Part shown: positions 16,673 to 25,636 of the stretch, in pieces
Layout: each line of letters begins with the position of its first letter
Numbering within the stretch: position 1 is the stretch's first letter
Assembly (NCBI RefSeq): GCF_014203425.1
Contig: NZ_JACHJC010000001.1
Location: forward strand, 4,676,001 to 4,740,000
Source of the DNA: Micromonospora echinospora
GTDB taxonomy: Bacteria; Actinomycetota; Actinomycetes; Mycobacteriales; Micromonosporaceae
Direction: 5' to 3'
Length of the DNA stretch: 64,000 nt
Notes under the pieces: model-generated
What the model saw: only the letters and a program-made list of their open reading frames with translations
Database searches by the model: none
Told to the model about the DNA's origin: nothing
Position numbers and translations under genes: made by a program

Positions 16673-18348
16673 CGGCCCGCCTTGGGCAGCGAGTCGGCGA
16701 GCAGCTTGCGGGCCTCCTCGCCGCCGTTCGCCTTCCACTCCGCGACGATGGCGTCCACGTCGCTCAGCGGGCGGCGGCCGCGCAGCACGTCGGTGAACTT
16801 GTCCTCGGTGGGCACCTGGTTGGCCTTGTAGGCCGCGGGCATCTCCAGCTTCACCCCGGCCCACGGGTTGGGCTCCATGTGCTTCACCATCTCGTTGGAG
16901 TACGCGAGCACGTCCGGCACGAACCGCGGGGTGTCCGGGAACGGCCCGATGGTGGGGTTGCGGCCGCTGATGAAGAAGTACTGGTTGGCGATCTCCTTGA
17001 ACGCCAGGTCGGTCTTGACCGGCCCGTTCGGCGACGGGTTGTGGTGCTTGCCCGCGACGCCGAAGTCCCGCAGCTGCGCCTCCTGGCTGCCCAGCGGCGC
17101 GGAGCACCAGTTGATGATCCGCAGCAGCTCCTGGACCCGGTCCTTGCCGAGGCCCTTCTTGACGAACGTGTAGGAGATCGGCTCGTCGTCGCCCCAGACC
17201 AGCGGGGCGCCGCCGGTGGCGGAGAAGATCGGCACCGGCTGGATGTTCAGCCGGGGGTTGGTCTTCTGGTGCTCGGCCTGGGCGCCCTGCCAGAAGCCGA
17301 CGCCGTCCTGGAGGAACACGATCGCGCCGTTCTTGGCGAACAGCTGCTTGGCGTCCGCGCCCCTGCTGGCCACGATGTCCGGGTGGACCAGGCCGTCCGC
17401 GTAGATCTTGGCCACCACCTCCAGCGCGCGGCGGAACTCCGGGGTCTCGTACTTGAACTCGGGGGTGCCGTCAGACTTGACCCGCCATCCGCCCTTGTGG
17501 CCCGGCACCCGGTGGAACATCTGGATCATGGCGAAGACGTCGTTGAACGCCCACACCTTGCGCGCCGGGTCGGTCACCTGCTTGGCCACGGCGAGCAGGT
17601 CGTCCAGGTTCGCCGGTACGGCCAGGCCGCGCGCGTCGAGGATGTCCTTGCGGGTGAACAGCGCCCACGGGAACGGCCCGTCGGTGGGGTTGGGCACGGA
17701 CATGAGCCGCTCGTTCCACACCGCCCGCCGCCAGGCCCCGGTGGGGAAGCTCGCCAGCATCGGGTACGCGGCGGCGGCGTCGCCGCTGAGATGGTCGGTC
17801 AGGTCCTCGAAGAGCACCTTGATGGCGTCGGCGAAGCGCGGGATCTTCTCCACCTCCCACCACGGTACGCACAGCAGATCCGGCACGTCGCGCGCGCCGA
17901 GCATCGCGTTGAGCTTGTCGGCGTACGTGTTGCCGTCCTGGGTGGTGAAGCTGACAGGGGTGCCCAGCTCGGCGTTCACCGCCTGGAGGTAGGCGCTCTG
18001 CGCGACGCCGGGCGGCGCCGGGCCCCAGGCCGGGGTCATCGCGGTGACCTGCTTGCCGCTGGTGCCGGGCTTGTCGGTGACGGCGTCGACGAGGCTGGCC
18101 GGGTAGCGGGTGTAGCCGTCGGGCACCGGGCGGGTGCCCACGATGTCGGGCTTGACGCCGCCGGGCAGGTCCTTGTGGGTGGGCAGCACGCCGGAGACGG
18201 CGTCGAGGTTCTGGGCGGCGCCGGAGCCGGCCGGCTTCTCGGAGCAGCCGGCGAGCAGCGGGCCGGCGGTGGTGGCGGCCACGCCGAGGCCGACCAGGCC
18301 GAGGAAGCGACGGCGGGAGGAGCCCGGGTCGGGGTGGTGCGTGGTCAT
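16669..18348 (-). CDS. Oligosaccharide ABC importer, Tat-exported binding lipoprotein
   Basis: 559 residues, long for a sugar-binding protein but normal for the LplA/YtcQ group. The signal peptide has a twin-arginine motif (SRRRFLG, residues 11-17) and a lipobox ending at Cys35 (LLAGC), so it is probably folded before export and then lipid-anchored. AKQLFAKNGAIVFLQDGVGFWQGAQAE and the ISYTFVKKGLGKDRVQELLRIINW region fit the family. AAGGGGGAC precedes the ATG. A ROK/XylR-like operator about 30 bases upstream suggests induction by a pentose or xylan sugar (inference). Confidence 0.88.
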   Translation of the reverse strand: MTTHHPDPGSSRRRFLGLVGLGVAATTAGPLLAGCSEKPAGSGAAQNLDAVSGVLPTHKDLPGGVKPDIVGTRPVPDGYTRYPASLVDAVTDKPGTSGKQVTAMTPAWGPAPPGVAQSAYLQAVNAELGTPVSFTTQDGNTYADKLNAMLGARDVPDLLCVPWWEVEKIPRFADAIKVLFEDLTDHLSGDAAAAYPMLASFPTGAWRRAVWNERLMSVPNPTDGPFPWALFTRKDILDARGLAVPANLDDLLAVAKQVTDPARKVWAFNDVFAMIQMFHRVPGHKGGWRVKSDGTPEFKYETPEFRRALEVVAKIYADGLVHPDIVASRGADAKQLFAKNGAIVFLQDGVGFWQGAQAEHQKTNPRLNIQPVPIFSATGGAPLVWGDDEPISYTFVKKGLGKDRVQELLRIINWCSAPLGSQEAQLRDFGVAGKHHNPSPNGPVKTDLAFKEIANQYFFISGRNPTIGPFPDTPRFVPDVLAYSNEMVKHMEPNPWAGVKLEMPAAYKANQVPTEDKFTDVLRGRRPLSDVDAIVAEWKANGGEEARKLLADSLPKAGR

Positions 18349-18379
18349 CGGTCCCCCTTCGGGAAGGGATGCGCAGTGG

Positions 18380-18410
18380 ATTAGTTCGTATGGATGGTCA
18401 ACAAACTAAT
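18380..18410. promoter_or_regulatory. ROK/XylR-like operator
   Basis: On the minus strand the sequence reads TTAGTTTGT, 11 bases, ACGAACTAA: two 9-base half sites with one mismatch. The half site equals that of the Bacillus XylR operator (TTAGTTTGT/ACAAACTAA, spacer 7 there). It lies 32 bases upstream of the binding-protein ATG and contains a TTGAC hexamer that could be the -35 box. The site is notably AT-rich for this genome. No ROK gene is in the window. Confidence 0.65.
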
Positions 18411-18455
18411 CACGACCGTGAGCTTGCACAAGGGTGGACCGGGCGGGACGACGGG

Positions 18456-19145
18456 TCAGGCCGGGCAGCGCTCGGACAGCGCGTAGCGGGTGAGCACCAC
18501 GTCGCCGATCTGGCGCACCTCGATCACCCTGGCCCGACGGCCCGGGTGCCACGGGAAGCGGCCGTCCCCGACGAAGCGCGGCGCCCGCCGGTCCCCCACG
18601 AAGAACGGGGCGACCACCAGGTGCAGCTCGTCGGCCAGGCCGGCGGTCAGGAACTGGCGGTGCATCGAGCCGCCGCCCTCCACCATCAGGCGCGTCACCC
18701 CGCGCCCGGCCAGGTCGGCCACCACCGCCTCCGGCGTGGCCGGATCACCCGCGTCGACCACCGTGGACACCGCGCCGACCTGCTCGTGGGCCTTGTCCAC
18801 CACGCCGCTCGGGCAGTACACCAGCTTGAGCCCGTCACCCGTGGTGAAGAACCGCGCCCCCGGATCGAGGTCGCCACCGCCGGTCAGCGTCACCTTCACC
18901 GGCGACGGGGGCAGGCCGCGCGCCACCCGGTCGGCGCGCCGCCGCTCGCTGCGCACCAGCAGGCGGGGGTCATCGCGGCGCACGGTGGCCGCGCCCACCA
19001 GGATCGCGTCGCACCCGGCCCGGGTCGCGTCGACCCGGTCCAGGTCGTCGTCGTTGGACAGCACCAGCCGGTCGGTGGTCGCGTCGTCGATGTAGCCGTC
19101 GATCGACATCGCGCAGCTGAGCAGCACGTACGGGCGGGTGGTCAC
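18456..19145 (-). CDS. RibD C-terminal-type reductase (dihydrofolate-reductase fold)
   Basis: 229 residues. YVLLSCAMSIDGYIDD at the start, DAILVGAATVRRDDPRLLVR (about 45-65) and RLMVEGGGSMHRQFL (about 155-170) are the three motifs of the stand-alone RibD_C/RED family, which reduces the ribose of riboflavin or folate-type pyrimidine precursors with NADPH. The deaminase half of bifunctional RibD is absent. The GTG start overlaps the ribA stop by four bases, so it very likely acts on the product of that cyclohydrolase. It is the last gene of the seven-gene cluster. Confidence 0.85.
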   Translation of the reverse strand: MTTRPYVLLSCAMSIDGYIDDATTDRLVLSNDDDLDRVDATRAGCDAILVGAATVRRDDPRLLVRSERRRADRVARGLPPSPVKVTLTGGGDLDPGARFFTTGDGLKLVYCPSGVVDKAHEQVGAVSTVVDAGDPATPEAVVADLAGRGVTRLMVEGGGSMHRQFLTAGLADELHLVVAPFFVGDRRAPRFVGDGRFPWHPGRRARVIEVRQIGDVVLTRYALSERCPA

Positions 19146-19771
19146 GGCACGAACGGCAGGTCGAGGGCGTGGTCGGCGCGGGTCACCTTGGCCGCCAGGT
19201 AACCGGCGTTGGCCGGCGACAGGTGCACGCCCGTGGACACCCGGTCGGCCACCGTGACGCCCAGCCGCTCGAGCTGGGCCGCCTTGTCCGGGTTGTTGCT
19301 GAGCAGGGCCACCCGGTCCACGCCCAGCGCGCCGAGCATCTGCGCGGCCACCGTGTAGTCGCGCTCGTCCGCGCCGCGCCCGAGCGCCAGGTTCGCCTCG
19401 TACGTGTCGAGGCCGTCGTCCTGCAGGGCGTACGCGTCGAGCTTGGCGTACAGGCCGATGCCCCGCCCCTCCTGCCGCAGGTAGAGCAGGTAGCCACCGG
19501 CCTCGGCGATCCGCTCGACCGCCTCGCGCAACTGCGGCCCGCAGTCGCAGCGCTGGCTGCCGAACACGTCCCCGGTGAGGCACTCGCTGTGCGGGCGGAC
19601 CAGCGGCGGGTCGGCGTCGACGTGCTCGCCGAGCCCGAACGCCAGGTGCTCGCGTCCGTCGACGAGACCGTGGAAGGTGTGCACGCGCGCGGTCGTCACG
19701 TATCCGTCGGGGAACCGTAGCGGGACCGTCACGCGGGTCCGGACCGTCGCGGTGGGCAGGGTTTCGTCCAT
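19142..19771 (-). CDS. ribA: GTP cyclohydrolase II
   Basis: 209 residues from the ATG at 19771, with GGAG seven bases ahead. The zinc site SECLTGDVFGSQRCDCG supplies Cys64, Cys75 and Cys77; RQEGRGIGL (99-107) and DTYEANLALG follow. The residue matching the catalytic Tyr105 of E. coli RibA is present (Tyr114 in DAYALQD), so full GTP cyclohydrolase II chemistry is expected: GTP to 2,5-diamino-6-ribosylamino-pyrimidinone phosphate, formate and pyrophosphate. No ribB, ribE or ribH is nearby, so this copy probably serves the local cluster rather than riboflavin synthesis. Confidence 0.93.
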   Translation of the reverse strand: MDETLPTATVRTRVTVPLRFPDGYVTTARVHTFHGLVDGREHLAFGLGEHVDADPPLVRPHSECLTGDVFGSQRCDCGPQLREAVERIAEAGGYLLYLRQEGRGIGLYAKLDAYALQDDGLDTYEANLALGRGADERDYTVAAQMLGALGVDRVALLSNNPDKAAQLERLGVTVADRVSTGVHLSPANAGYLAAKVTRADHALDLPFVP

Positions 19772-19788
19772 GGTTCTCCTGTCGTCCG

Positions 19789-19810
19789 GTCGCCGGGCGG
19801 ACCCGGCGAC
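19789..19810 (-). promoter_or_regulatory. Hairpin in the leader of ribA
   Basis: GTCGCCGGG (19789-19797) and CCCGGCGAC (19802-19810) form a perfect 9-bp stem with a 4-base loop in the 69-base gap before ribA. It could be a terminator for the upstream gene or a 5' attenuator. The sequence does not resemble an FMN riboswitch. Confidence 0.5.
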
Positions 19811-19840
19811 GCACACCTCGCTCCCCCACCGTAGGCGGGA

Positions 19841-20848
19841 TCACCGACAGTTGCCGGGCTCCCGCCGGGGCAGCCGCCGCGCCAGCAGCACCGCGGCGCC
19901 GGGCAGGCTGGCCACCAGCACCAGCGCGCCGTACACCGTGCCGGTCGCCACACCCTGCGCGGCGGTCAGCCCGGCCGAGGCGAACGCCCATGCGGCGACC
20001 CCCTCGCGCGGGCCGAACCCGCCCACGTTGAGCGGCACCGCCATGGCGAGCAGGGCGAGCAGCGTCAACGGCAGCAGGCGGGACAGCGGGGCGTCCGTCC
20101 CGGCGGTGCGGGCGGCCACCACGAACGTGGCCAGGTGGCCGGCGAACACCACTGTCGAGGCGATCACCACACCGGCCCAGGTCCGGCGGCCCAGCACGCC
20201 GGAGCGCACGTCGGCGACCGCGGTCCGGGCCGCCCGCGCCCAGCGGGACGCCCCGGAGCGGGGCACCGCGCGGGCGGCGAGCACCAGCGCAAACGCCCCC
20301 ACGGCCAGGCCGACCGCCAGCCACGGCAGGTACCGGCGCACCGGCGACGGGAACGCGGCCAGCAACGCCACCGCGATGACCATCTGCACCACCTGCCCGG
20401 CGGTGCGCTCCCAGACCACCGCCCGTACGCCCCGGGCCACGTCCCCGGCGTCGCGGCCGTGCCGTACCGCCCGGTGCACGTCGCCGAGCACGCCACCGGG
20501 CAGTGTGGAGTTGAGGAAGATCGCCCGGTAGCAGTGCGCCACCGCGGCCCGCATCGGCAGACGTACGCCCAGCCCACCGGCGACCAGCGACCAGCGCCAT
20601 GCGCAGCAGACGGTGGTGACCACCCCGATGCCGAGCGCGGCGGCCAGCGCCGGCGCGTCGATCAGGCGCAGCCCGGCCAGGAACGGGCCGGTGCCCACTG
20701 ACGCGACGAGCACGGCCAGGACGGCGAGCCCGAGCAGCGGACGTACCCAGGCCTGGCTCAACCATGCTCGGCCCGCCCGGGCCCGGTGGGGCCGGGACGG
20801 CGCGGACGTGACGGCGGGTACGGGCCCGGCGACGGCGACGTGTGACAA
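19841..20848 (-). CDS. Lysylphosphatidylglycerol-synthase-like flippase (AglD/UPF0104 family)
   Basis: 335 residues from a TTG with AAGGAGG directly upstream; a GTG at 20878 is possible. About eight membrane segments. HCYRAIFLNSTLPGGVLGDVHRA, VVWERTAGQVVQMVIAVALLA and PLNVGGFGPREGVAAWAF are typical of the membrane domain shared by MprF flippases and AglD, without the aminoacyl-transfer domain. Family members move or modify lipid-linked molecules. Within this cluster it could export or flip a glycosylated product (inference). Confidence 0.8.
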   Translation of the reverse strand: MSHVAVAGPVPAVTSAPSRPHRARAGRAWLSQAWVRPLLGLAVLAVLVASVGTGPFLAGLRLIDAPALAAALGIGVVTTVCCAWRWSLVAGGLGVRLPMRAAVAHCYRAIFLNSTLPGGVLGDVHRAVRHGRDAGDVARGVRAVVWERTAGQVVQMVIAVALLAAFPSPVRRYLPWLAVGLAVGAFALVLAARAVPRSGASRWARAARTAVADVRSGVLGRRTWAGVVIASTVVFAGHLATFVVAARTAGTDAPLSRLLPLTLLALLAMAVPLNVGGFGPREGVAAWAFASAGLTAAQGVATGTVYGALVLVASLPGAAVLLARRLPRREPGNCR

Positions 20849-20898
20849 ACGGTCCTCCTTGTTCCCACCGGTTGTCACGCGCCGGCGGCCGGTACGGT

Positions 20899-21708
20899 TC
20901 AGCCGGCGAGCAGGTCGGCGTGGTGCAGCACCACCTCGAGCCGGCCGGCGGCGGCCTCGGCGAGCCGCCACTTCTGATACGTCCGGGCGGGCCCGGACAG
21001 ATGCGGTTGTTCCTCGACGGCCGCGCCGACCCAGCCGGTGAGCCATTCCGCGGCCAGCTCCGCCTGCTCCGGCCCGAGCCGCCACGGGGTGGATCGCACC
21101 AGCGTCTCGACGCCGTGCCGGCGGAACGCGGTCACGGCCACGTCCACCGCGTCCGGTCCGAGCAGGGCCCGGCCGTCCACGGTGCGGCGCTGGTGGGCGT
21201 TGAACGCGGCGGTCAGCTCGGCGTCGAGCGGGTCCGGTGGGGCGAACTCGGCCCGCCCGGTCACGGTGAGCGCGAACAGCGTCGGGTGGCCGGCGCAGGC
21301 CGCCGCCATCCGCTCGACCTCCTCGGCGGTGAGCATGTCCAGCAGCGCCGACGCGGTGACCAGGTGCGCGTCGGCCAGGTCGGCGGCGGTCAGCCGGGTG
21401 ATGTCCGAGTCGAGCGCCGTCACGGTGACCTCGGCCCCGTCGGCGGCGGTGAGCCGCGCCGAGCGGGCCAGCGCCAGCAGGTTCCGGTCGCGTTCGTGCA
21501 GCACCCAGCGTTGCGGGCCGGGCAGCCGGGGCGCCAGCCAGCGGGCCATCGAGCCGGTGCCGCTGCCCAGGTCGTGCACGACGAGCGGCCGGCCGGCAGG
21601 CAACCGGTCGCGGACCGCGTCGGCCAGCTCGGCGCTGCGGGCCGCCGCGTCGGCGGGCTCACGCAGCCGCAGCCAGTCCGCGAAGCCGGGCGGGAGTGAG
21701 GTGGTCAT
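20899..21708 (-). CDS. SAM-dependent methyltransferase (cluster member)
   Basis: 269 residues. The SAM-binding motif VVHDLGSGTGSMARWLAPRL (about 43-62), an acidic residue in WVLHERDRN and the post-motif DSDITRLTAADLADAHLVTASALLDML identify a class I methyltransferase. The C-terminal half (TPWRLGPEQAELAAEWLTGWVGAAVEE, then YQKWRLAEAAAGRLEVVLHHADLLAG) is not diagnostic, and the acceptor is unknown. The ATG overlaps the stop of the upstream glycosyltransferase by four bases. Confidence 0.85.
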   Translation of the reverse strand: MTTSLPPGFADWLRLREPADAAARSAELADAVRDRLPAGRPLVVHDLGSGTGSMARWLAPRLPGPQRWVLHERDRNLLALARSARLTAADGAEVTVTALDSDITRLTAADLADAHLVTASALLDMLTAEEVERMAAACAGHPTLFALTVTGRAEFAPPDPLDAELTAAFNAHQRRTVDGRALLGPDAVDVAVTAFRRHGVETLVRSTPWRLGPEQAELAAEWLTGWVGAAVEEQPHLSGPARTYQKWRLAEAAAGRLEVVLHHADLLAG

Positions 21709-22742
21709 ACCGCTGTCGCCTCCTTCAGCGCCGTCGCCAGCCGGTCCACGGTGACCGGCCAGCCGGTGAGGGTGTGCCGCCGCTGCCGGGCGGCGCGGCG
21801 CAGCCGGTCCCGCAGGCCGGGATCGGTGAGCCAGCGGCGCAGCGCCGCGGCGGTCGCGCCTGGATCGTCAGGTGGCACCAGCAGGCCGGGCCGCTCGCCG
21901 CCGGGGGCGTGCCCGAGCGTGGCCGGCAGGCCGCCGGTGTCGCCGGCCAGCACCGGTACGCCCCGGGCCAGCGCCTCGGTGACCACCATGCCGTACGTCT
22001 CCCGCCGTGAGGGCTGGACCAGCAGATCGGCGGCGGCGTACGTGGCGGCCAGGTCGGGCCCGGTACGCGGGCCGGTGAGCCGGACCCGGCCACCCAGACC
22101 GGTGGCGGCGAGCCGCCCGCGCAGCCGGTCGGCGAATGCCGGGTCCCGGTCCAGCGGTCCCACCCAGTCGCAGCTCCAGTTCAGGTCCGCCACCTCGGCG
22201 AGCGCGGCGGCGAGCACGTCGTGCCCCTTGACCGCTGTGACGGCGGCGACGCAGAGCAGCCGTCCCCCGCCGGGCGTGCCGGTGGCGACCGGCGCCGGGT
22301 CGACGCCGGGTGGGGCGACCGTCACCCGCTGCGGTGGCAGCGCGTACCGGTCGAGCAGGCGGCGCCGGGTCCACTCGCTGGTCGCGACCACGGCGGTGGC
22401 CGCCGCCAGCGACTGCGCCTCGGTCTCGCCCTCGATCGGCAGGTGCACCAGGACGACCAGGCGCAGCCGCGCGGCGTGCGGGGCGAGCACGTCCGGCACG
22501 GTGGAGGCGACCAGGCCGTCGAGCAGCACCGTCGCGCCGTCGGGCAGCCCGCCGAGCAGTCCGGCCAGGTCGGCCCGTTCCCGTGGCCCCGGGTGCGGCC
22601 AGCCGCCGGGCACCTGGTGTTCCCGGACCGTCCAGCCACGTTCGGCCAGGCCACGGCAGACGTGACGGTCGTAGGCGTTGCCGCCGCTGGGGTCCGCCGG
22701 GTCGTCGATGTCACCCGGCAGCACCGCGTGGACGACTGTCAT
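21705..22742 (-). CDS. Glycosyltransferase family 4
   Basis: 345 residues. The C-terminal half has the GT-B donor-site pattern: GRLLCVAAVTAVKGHDVLAAALA (about 165-187), then VQPSRRETYGMVVTEALARGVPVLAGDTGG (about 245-275) with the E-x7-E motif that binds nucleotide-sugar. The N-terminal half opens with VVHAVLPGDIDDPADPSGGNAYDR, as in MshA-like retaining transferases. It starts 4 bases after the PTPS-like stop and overlaps the methyltransferase. The likely role is glycosylating the cluster's small molecule or a lipid carrier; donor and acceptor are unknown. Confidence 0.88.
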   Translation of the reverse strand: MTVVHAVLPGDIDDPADPSGGNAYDRHVCRGLAERGWTVREHQVPGGWPHPGPRERADLAGLLGGLPDGATVLLDGLVASTVPDVLAPHAARLRLVVLVHLPIEGETEAQSLAAATAVVATSEWTRRRLLDRYALPPQRVTVAPPGVDPAPVATGTPGGGRLLCVAAVTAVKGHDVLAAALAEVADLNWSCDWVGPLDRDPAFADRLRGRLAATGLGGRVRLTGPRTGPDLAATYAAADLLVQPSRRETYGMVVTEALARGVPVLAGDTGGLPATLGHAPGGERPGLLVPPDDPGATAAALRRWLTDPGLRDRLRRAARQRRHTLTGWPVTVDRLATALKEATAV

Positions 22743-22746
22743 CCGG

Positions 22747-23145
22747 TCAGAGCGACCGCTCGTAGCTCGCCCAGGCGATGTGTGACTCGTGCAGGGTGAC
22801 GGTGATCCCGGTCAGGCCGCGCGCGCCCTCCCCCAGCCGGCCGGCCGCCACCGCGTCGGCGAGCCGGTCGGCCACCGTACGGGCCAGCACCTCGGTGGTG
22901 GTGTTCACCCCGGTGAAGGCGGACTCGTCGTCGAGATTGCGGTAGTTCAGCTCGCCGAGCACGGCCTTGAGCTGCTCGGTGGCCAGCCCGATGTCGACCA
23001 CGATCCCGTCGTCGTCCAGCTCCGGCCGGCGGTACGTGGCATCGACGACGAACGTCGCGCCGTGCAGCCGCTGGGCCGGGCCGAAGACCTCGCCGCGGAA
23101 GCTGTGGGCGACCATGATGTGGTCCCGGACAGTCACGCTGAACAC
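22747..23145 (-). CDS. PTPS/QueD-fold protein lacking catalytic residues
   Basis: 132 residues of the T-fold used by 6-pyruvoyl- and 6-carboxytetrahydropterin synthases. The zinc-site positions read AH (His14) and LHGA (His28, Ala30), so the second His of the usual HGH is Ala; the catalytic Cys position is Ala24, and the usual LDH of the catalytic pair reads LNY. The pterin-anchoring Glu is kept (LHES, Glu120). It should bind a pterin-like ligand but not do standard PTPS chemistry. The GTG at 23145 is favoured by GGAG five bases before it; a GTG at 23151 sits on top of that site. Confidence 0.85.
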   Translation of the reverse strand: MFSVTVRDHIMVAHSFRGEVFGPAQRLHGATFVVDATYRRPELDDDGIVVDIGLATEQLKAVLGELNYRNLDDESAFTGVNTTTEVLARTVADRLADAVAAGRLGEGARGLTGITVTLHESHIAWASYERSL

Positions 23146-23147
23146 GT

Positions 23148-24125
23148 TCACTCCTCGCCGTAGGTGATGAGATGACACAGCGCCGGCAGACGGCCCGAGG
23201 CGAGCCGGTCCAGCACGTCGGGCAGGTCGTCGAAGTGGGACCGGCCGGTGATCAGCGCGTCGAACGCCGGGTCGGCGAGCAGGTCCAGGGCCAGGGCGAG
23301 CCGGTCGGCGTAGCTGCGGTCGGCCCGCCGGGGCGACACCGTGCCCACCTGGCTGCTGCGGATGCCCAGCCGTCGCGAGTGGAAAGCGCCGCCGAGCGCG
23401 AGCGTGACCGGCCGGTCGCCGTACCAGCTCAGCTCCAGCACGGTGCCCTCGGGACGCAGCAACTCCAGGCCGCGCTGCAGCCCGTCGGCGGTGGCGCTGG
23501 CGTGCACCACCAGGTCGCGCTCGCCGGCCGCGTCGGCGGGCGCGGCGAAGTCGGCGCCGAGCGCGGCGGCCACCTCGGCGCGGGCCGGGTCGGCGTCGAC
23601 CAGTTCGACCCGGACGCCGGGGAAACGGGCCAGCAACGCGGTCACCGCGCAGCCGACCATTCCGCCGCCGATCACCGTGACCCGGTCACCGACCAGCGGC
23701 GCGGCGTCCCACAGCGCGTTCACCGCGGTCTCCACGGTGCCGGCCAGCACCGCGCGCTGCGCCGGCACGCCGTCCGGCACGACAGTCACGGCGTCGGCCG
23801 GGACCACGTACGCGCTCTGGTGCGGGTAGAGGCAGAAGACGGTACGGCCGAGCAGCCGCTCGTCGCCGGCCTCGACAGTGCCGACGCTGAGGTAGCCGTA
23901 CTTGACCGGGGCGGGGAAGTCGCCCTCCTGGAACGGCGCGCGCATCGCGGCGTGCTGGTCGGCCGGGACACGGCCGGTGAACACGAGCGTCTCGGTGCCC
24001 CGGCTGACGCCGGAGAAGCGGGTACGCACGAGCACCTCACCCGGGCCGGGCGGAGCGAGGCGGACCGGCCTGATCTCGCCCTCGCCGGGGGCGCGGAGCC
24101 AGAACGCGTGGGCGTCGACCGTCAC
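23148..24125 (-). CDS. Zinc-type medium-chain dehydrogenase-like oxidoreductase, first gene of the pteridine-like cluster
   Basis: 325 residues from a GTG with GGAGAG three bases upstream. [22 protein letters not shown] and [12 protein letters not shown] match the GroES-like part; [18 protein letters not shown] (about 165-182) is the NAD(P) fold. The usual structural and catalytic zinc Cys residues are missing, so it is probably a zinc-independent member. [32 protein letters not shown] resembles dehydrogenases acting on sugar or threonine-like alcohols. It sits two bases ahead of the PTPS-like start and leads the seven-gene cluster. Confidence 0.82.
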   Translation of the reverse strand: MTVDAHAFWLRAPGEGEIRPVRLAPPGPGEVLVRTRFSGVSRGTETLVFTGRVPADQHAAMRAPFQEGDFPAPVKYGYLSVGTVEAGDERLLGRTVFCLYPHQSAYVVPADAVTVVPDGVPAQRAVLAGTVETAVNALWDAAPLVGDRVTVIGGGMVGCAVTALLARFPGVRVELVDADPARAEVAAALGADFAAPADAAGERDLVVHASATADGLQRGLELLRPEGTVLELSWYGDRPVTLALGGAFHSRRLGIRSSQVGTVSPRRADRSYADRLALALDLLADPAFDALITGRSHFDDLPDVLDRLASGRLPALCHLITYGEE

Positions 24126-24138
24126 GAACTCTCCTCTT

Positions 24139-24200
24139 CCCCGCATTCCGACCGAGTTGTCGATCATAAACACGGATGCGGGGCGTCCACGGTTCGAACC
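24139..24200 (-). promoter_or_regulatory. Promoter region of the pteridine-like cluster
   Basis: On the minus strand a TATGAT -10 box (24163-24168) lies 15 bases after TGGACG (24184-24189). An inverted repeat CCCCGCAT/ATGCGGGG (24139-24146 with 24176-24183) brackets the -10 box, and GGTTCGAACC (24191-24200) is a 10-bp palindrome just upstream of the -35. The arrangement fits a repressed promoter; the regulator is unknown. Confidence 0.5.
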
Positions 24201-24215
24201 GCCCGCGACGTGATC

Positions 24216-24488
24216 TCAGGCGGCGCGCCGCCGCTCCTCCGTACGCCAGGTCGCGGGCTCGTCGTGCTCGGCGTCGAGGTCCCCGGCCAGGCGCATGGCG
24301 CGGTGGGCGGCGGTCAGCGCGTCGCACGGCCCGGGCCGTCCGTCGCACAGCAGGCTCTCGCACCGGCCCGAGTCGTCGGGCTGGTGCGCGGCGGCCACGT
24401 CGTAGGCGGCACGCCACAGCAACGGGTCGGTGACGCCCCGTGGCAGGGCGGCGTCCTGACTGGACCTGATCCGCATCGTGTCGGGCAC
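24216..24488 (-). CDS. Small hypothetical protein with a CxxxxC cluster
   Basis: 90 residues from a GTG at 24488 (AAAGGGG lies 10 bases before it); an ATG four codons later is an alternative. The region GRCESLLCDGRPGPCDA (about 50-66) has three Cys that could bind a metal or form a disulfide. No signal peptide or membrane segment. It lies between the mod operon and the pteridine-like cluster on the same strand and is separated from both by about 90 bases. I do not recognise the family. Confidence 0.6.
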   Translation of the reverse strand: MPDTMRIRSSQDAALPRGVTDPLLWRAAYDVAAAHQPDDSGRCESLLCDGRPGPCDALTAAHRAMRLAGDLDAEHDEPATWRTEERRRAA

Positions 24489-24583
24489 CGTGTTCCCCTT
24501 TGCGTCGTCGCTACCGTCCCAGTGACCGGTAGAGCGCACGTCAAACCTCTCACCTGCGCACATGTCCTGACCAGCGGTGTTCG

Positions 24584-25632
<1,049 letters not shown>

Positions 25633-25636
<4 letters not shown>

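Noticed and set aside
19772..19840. FMN riboswitch upstream of ribA
   Set aside because: The gap is only 69 bases and lacks the conserved FMN-aptamer blocks; only a simple hairpin is present.
22747..23145. QueD assignment (queuosine or deazapurine pathway)
   Set aside because: Catalytic Cys and one zinc ligand are absent and no queC, queE or queF homologue is nearby.
24191..24200. GGTTCGAACC, identical to a tRNA T-loop core, as a tRNA or attachment-site remnant
   Set aside because: The flanking bases do not form a T stem or acceptor stem and no integrase is near; it is better read as a promoter palindrome.
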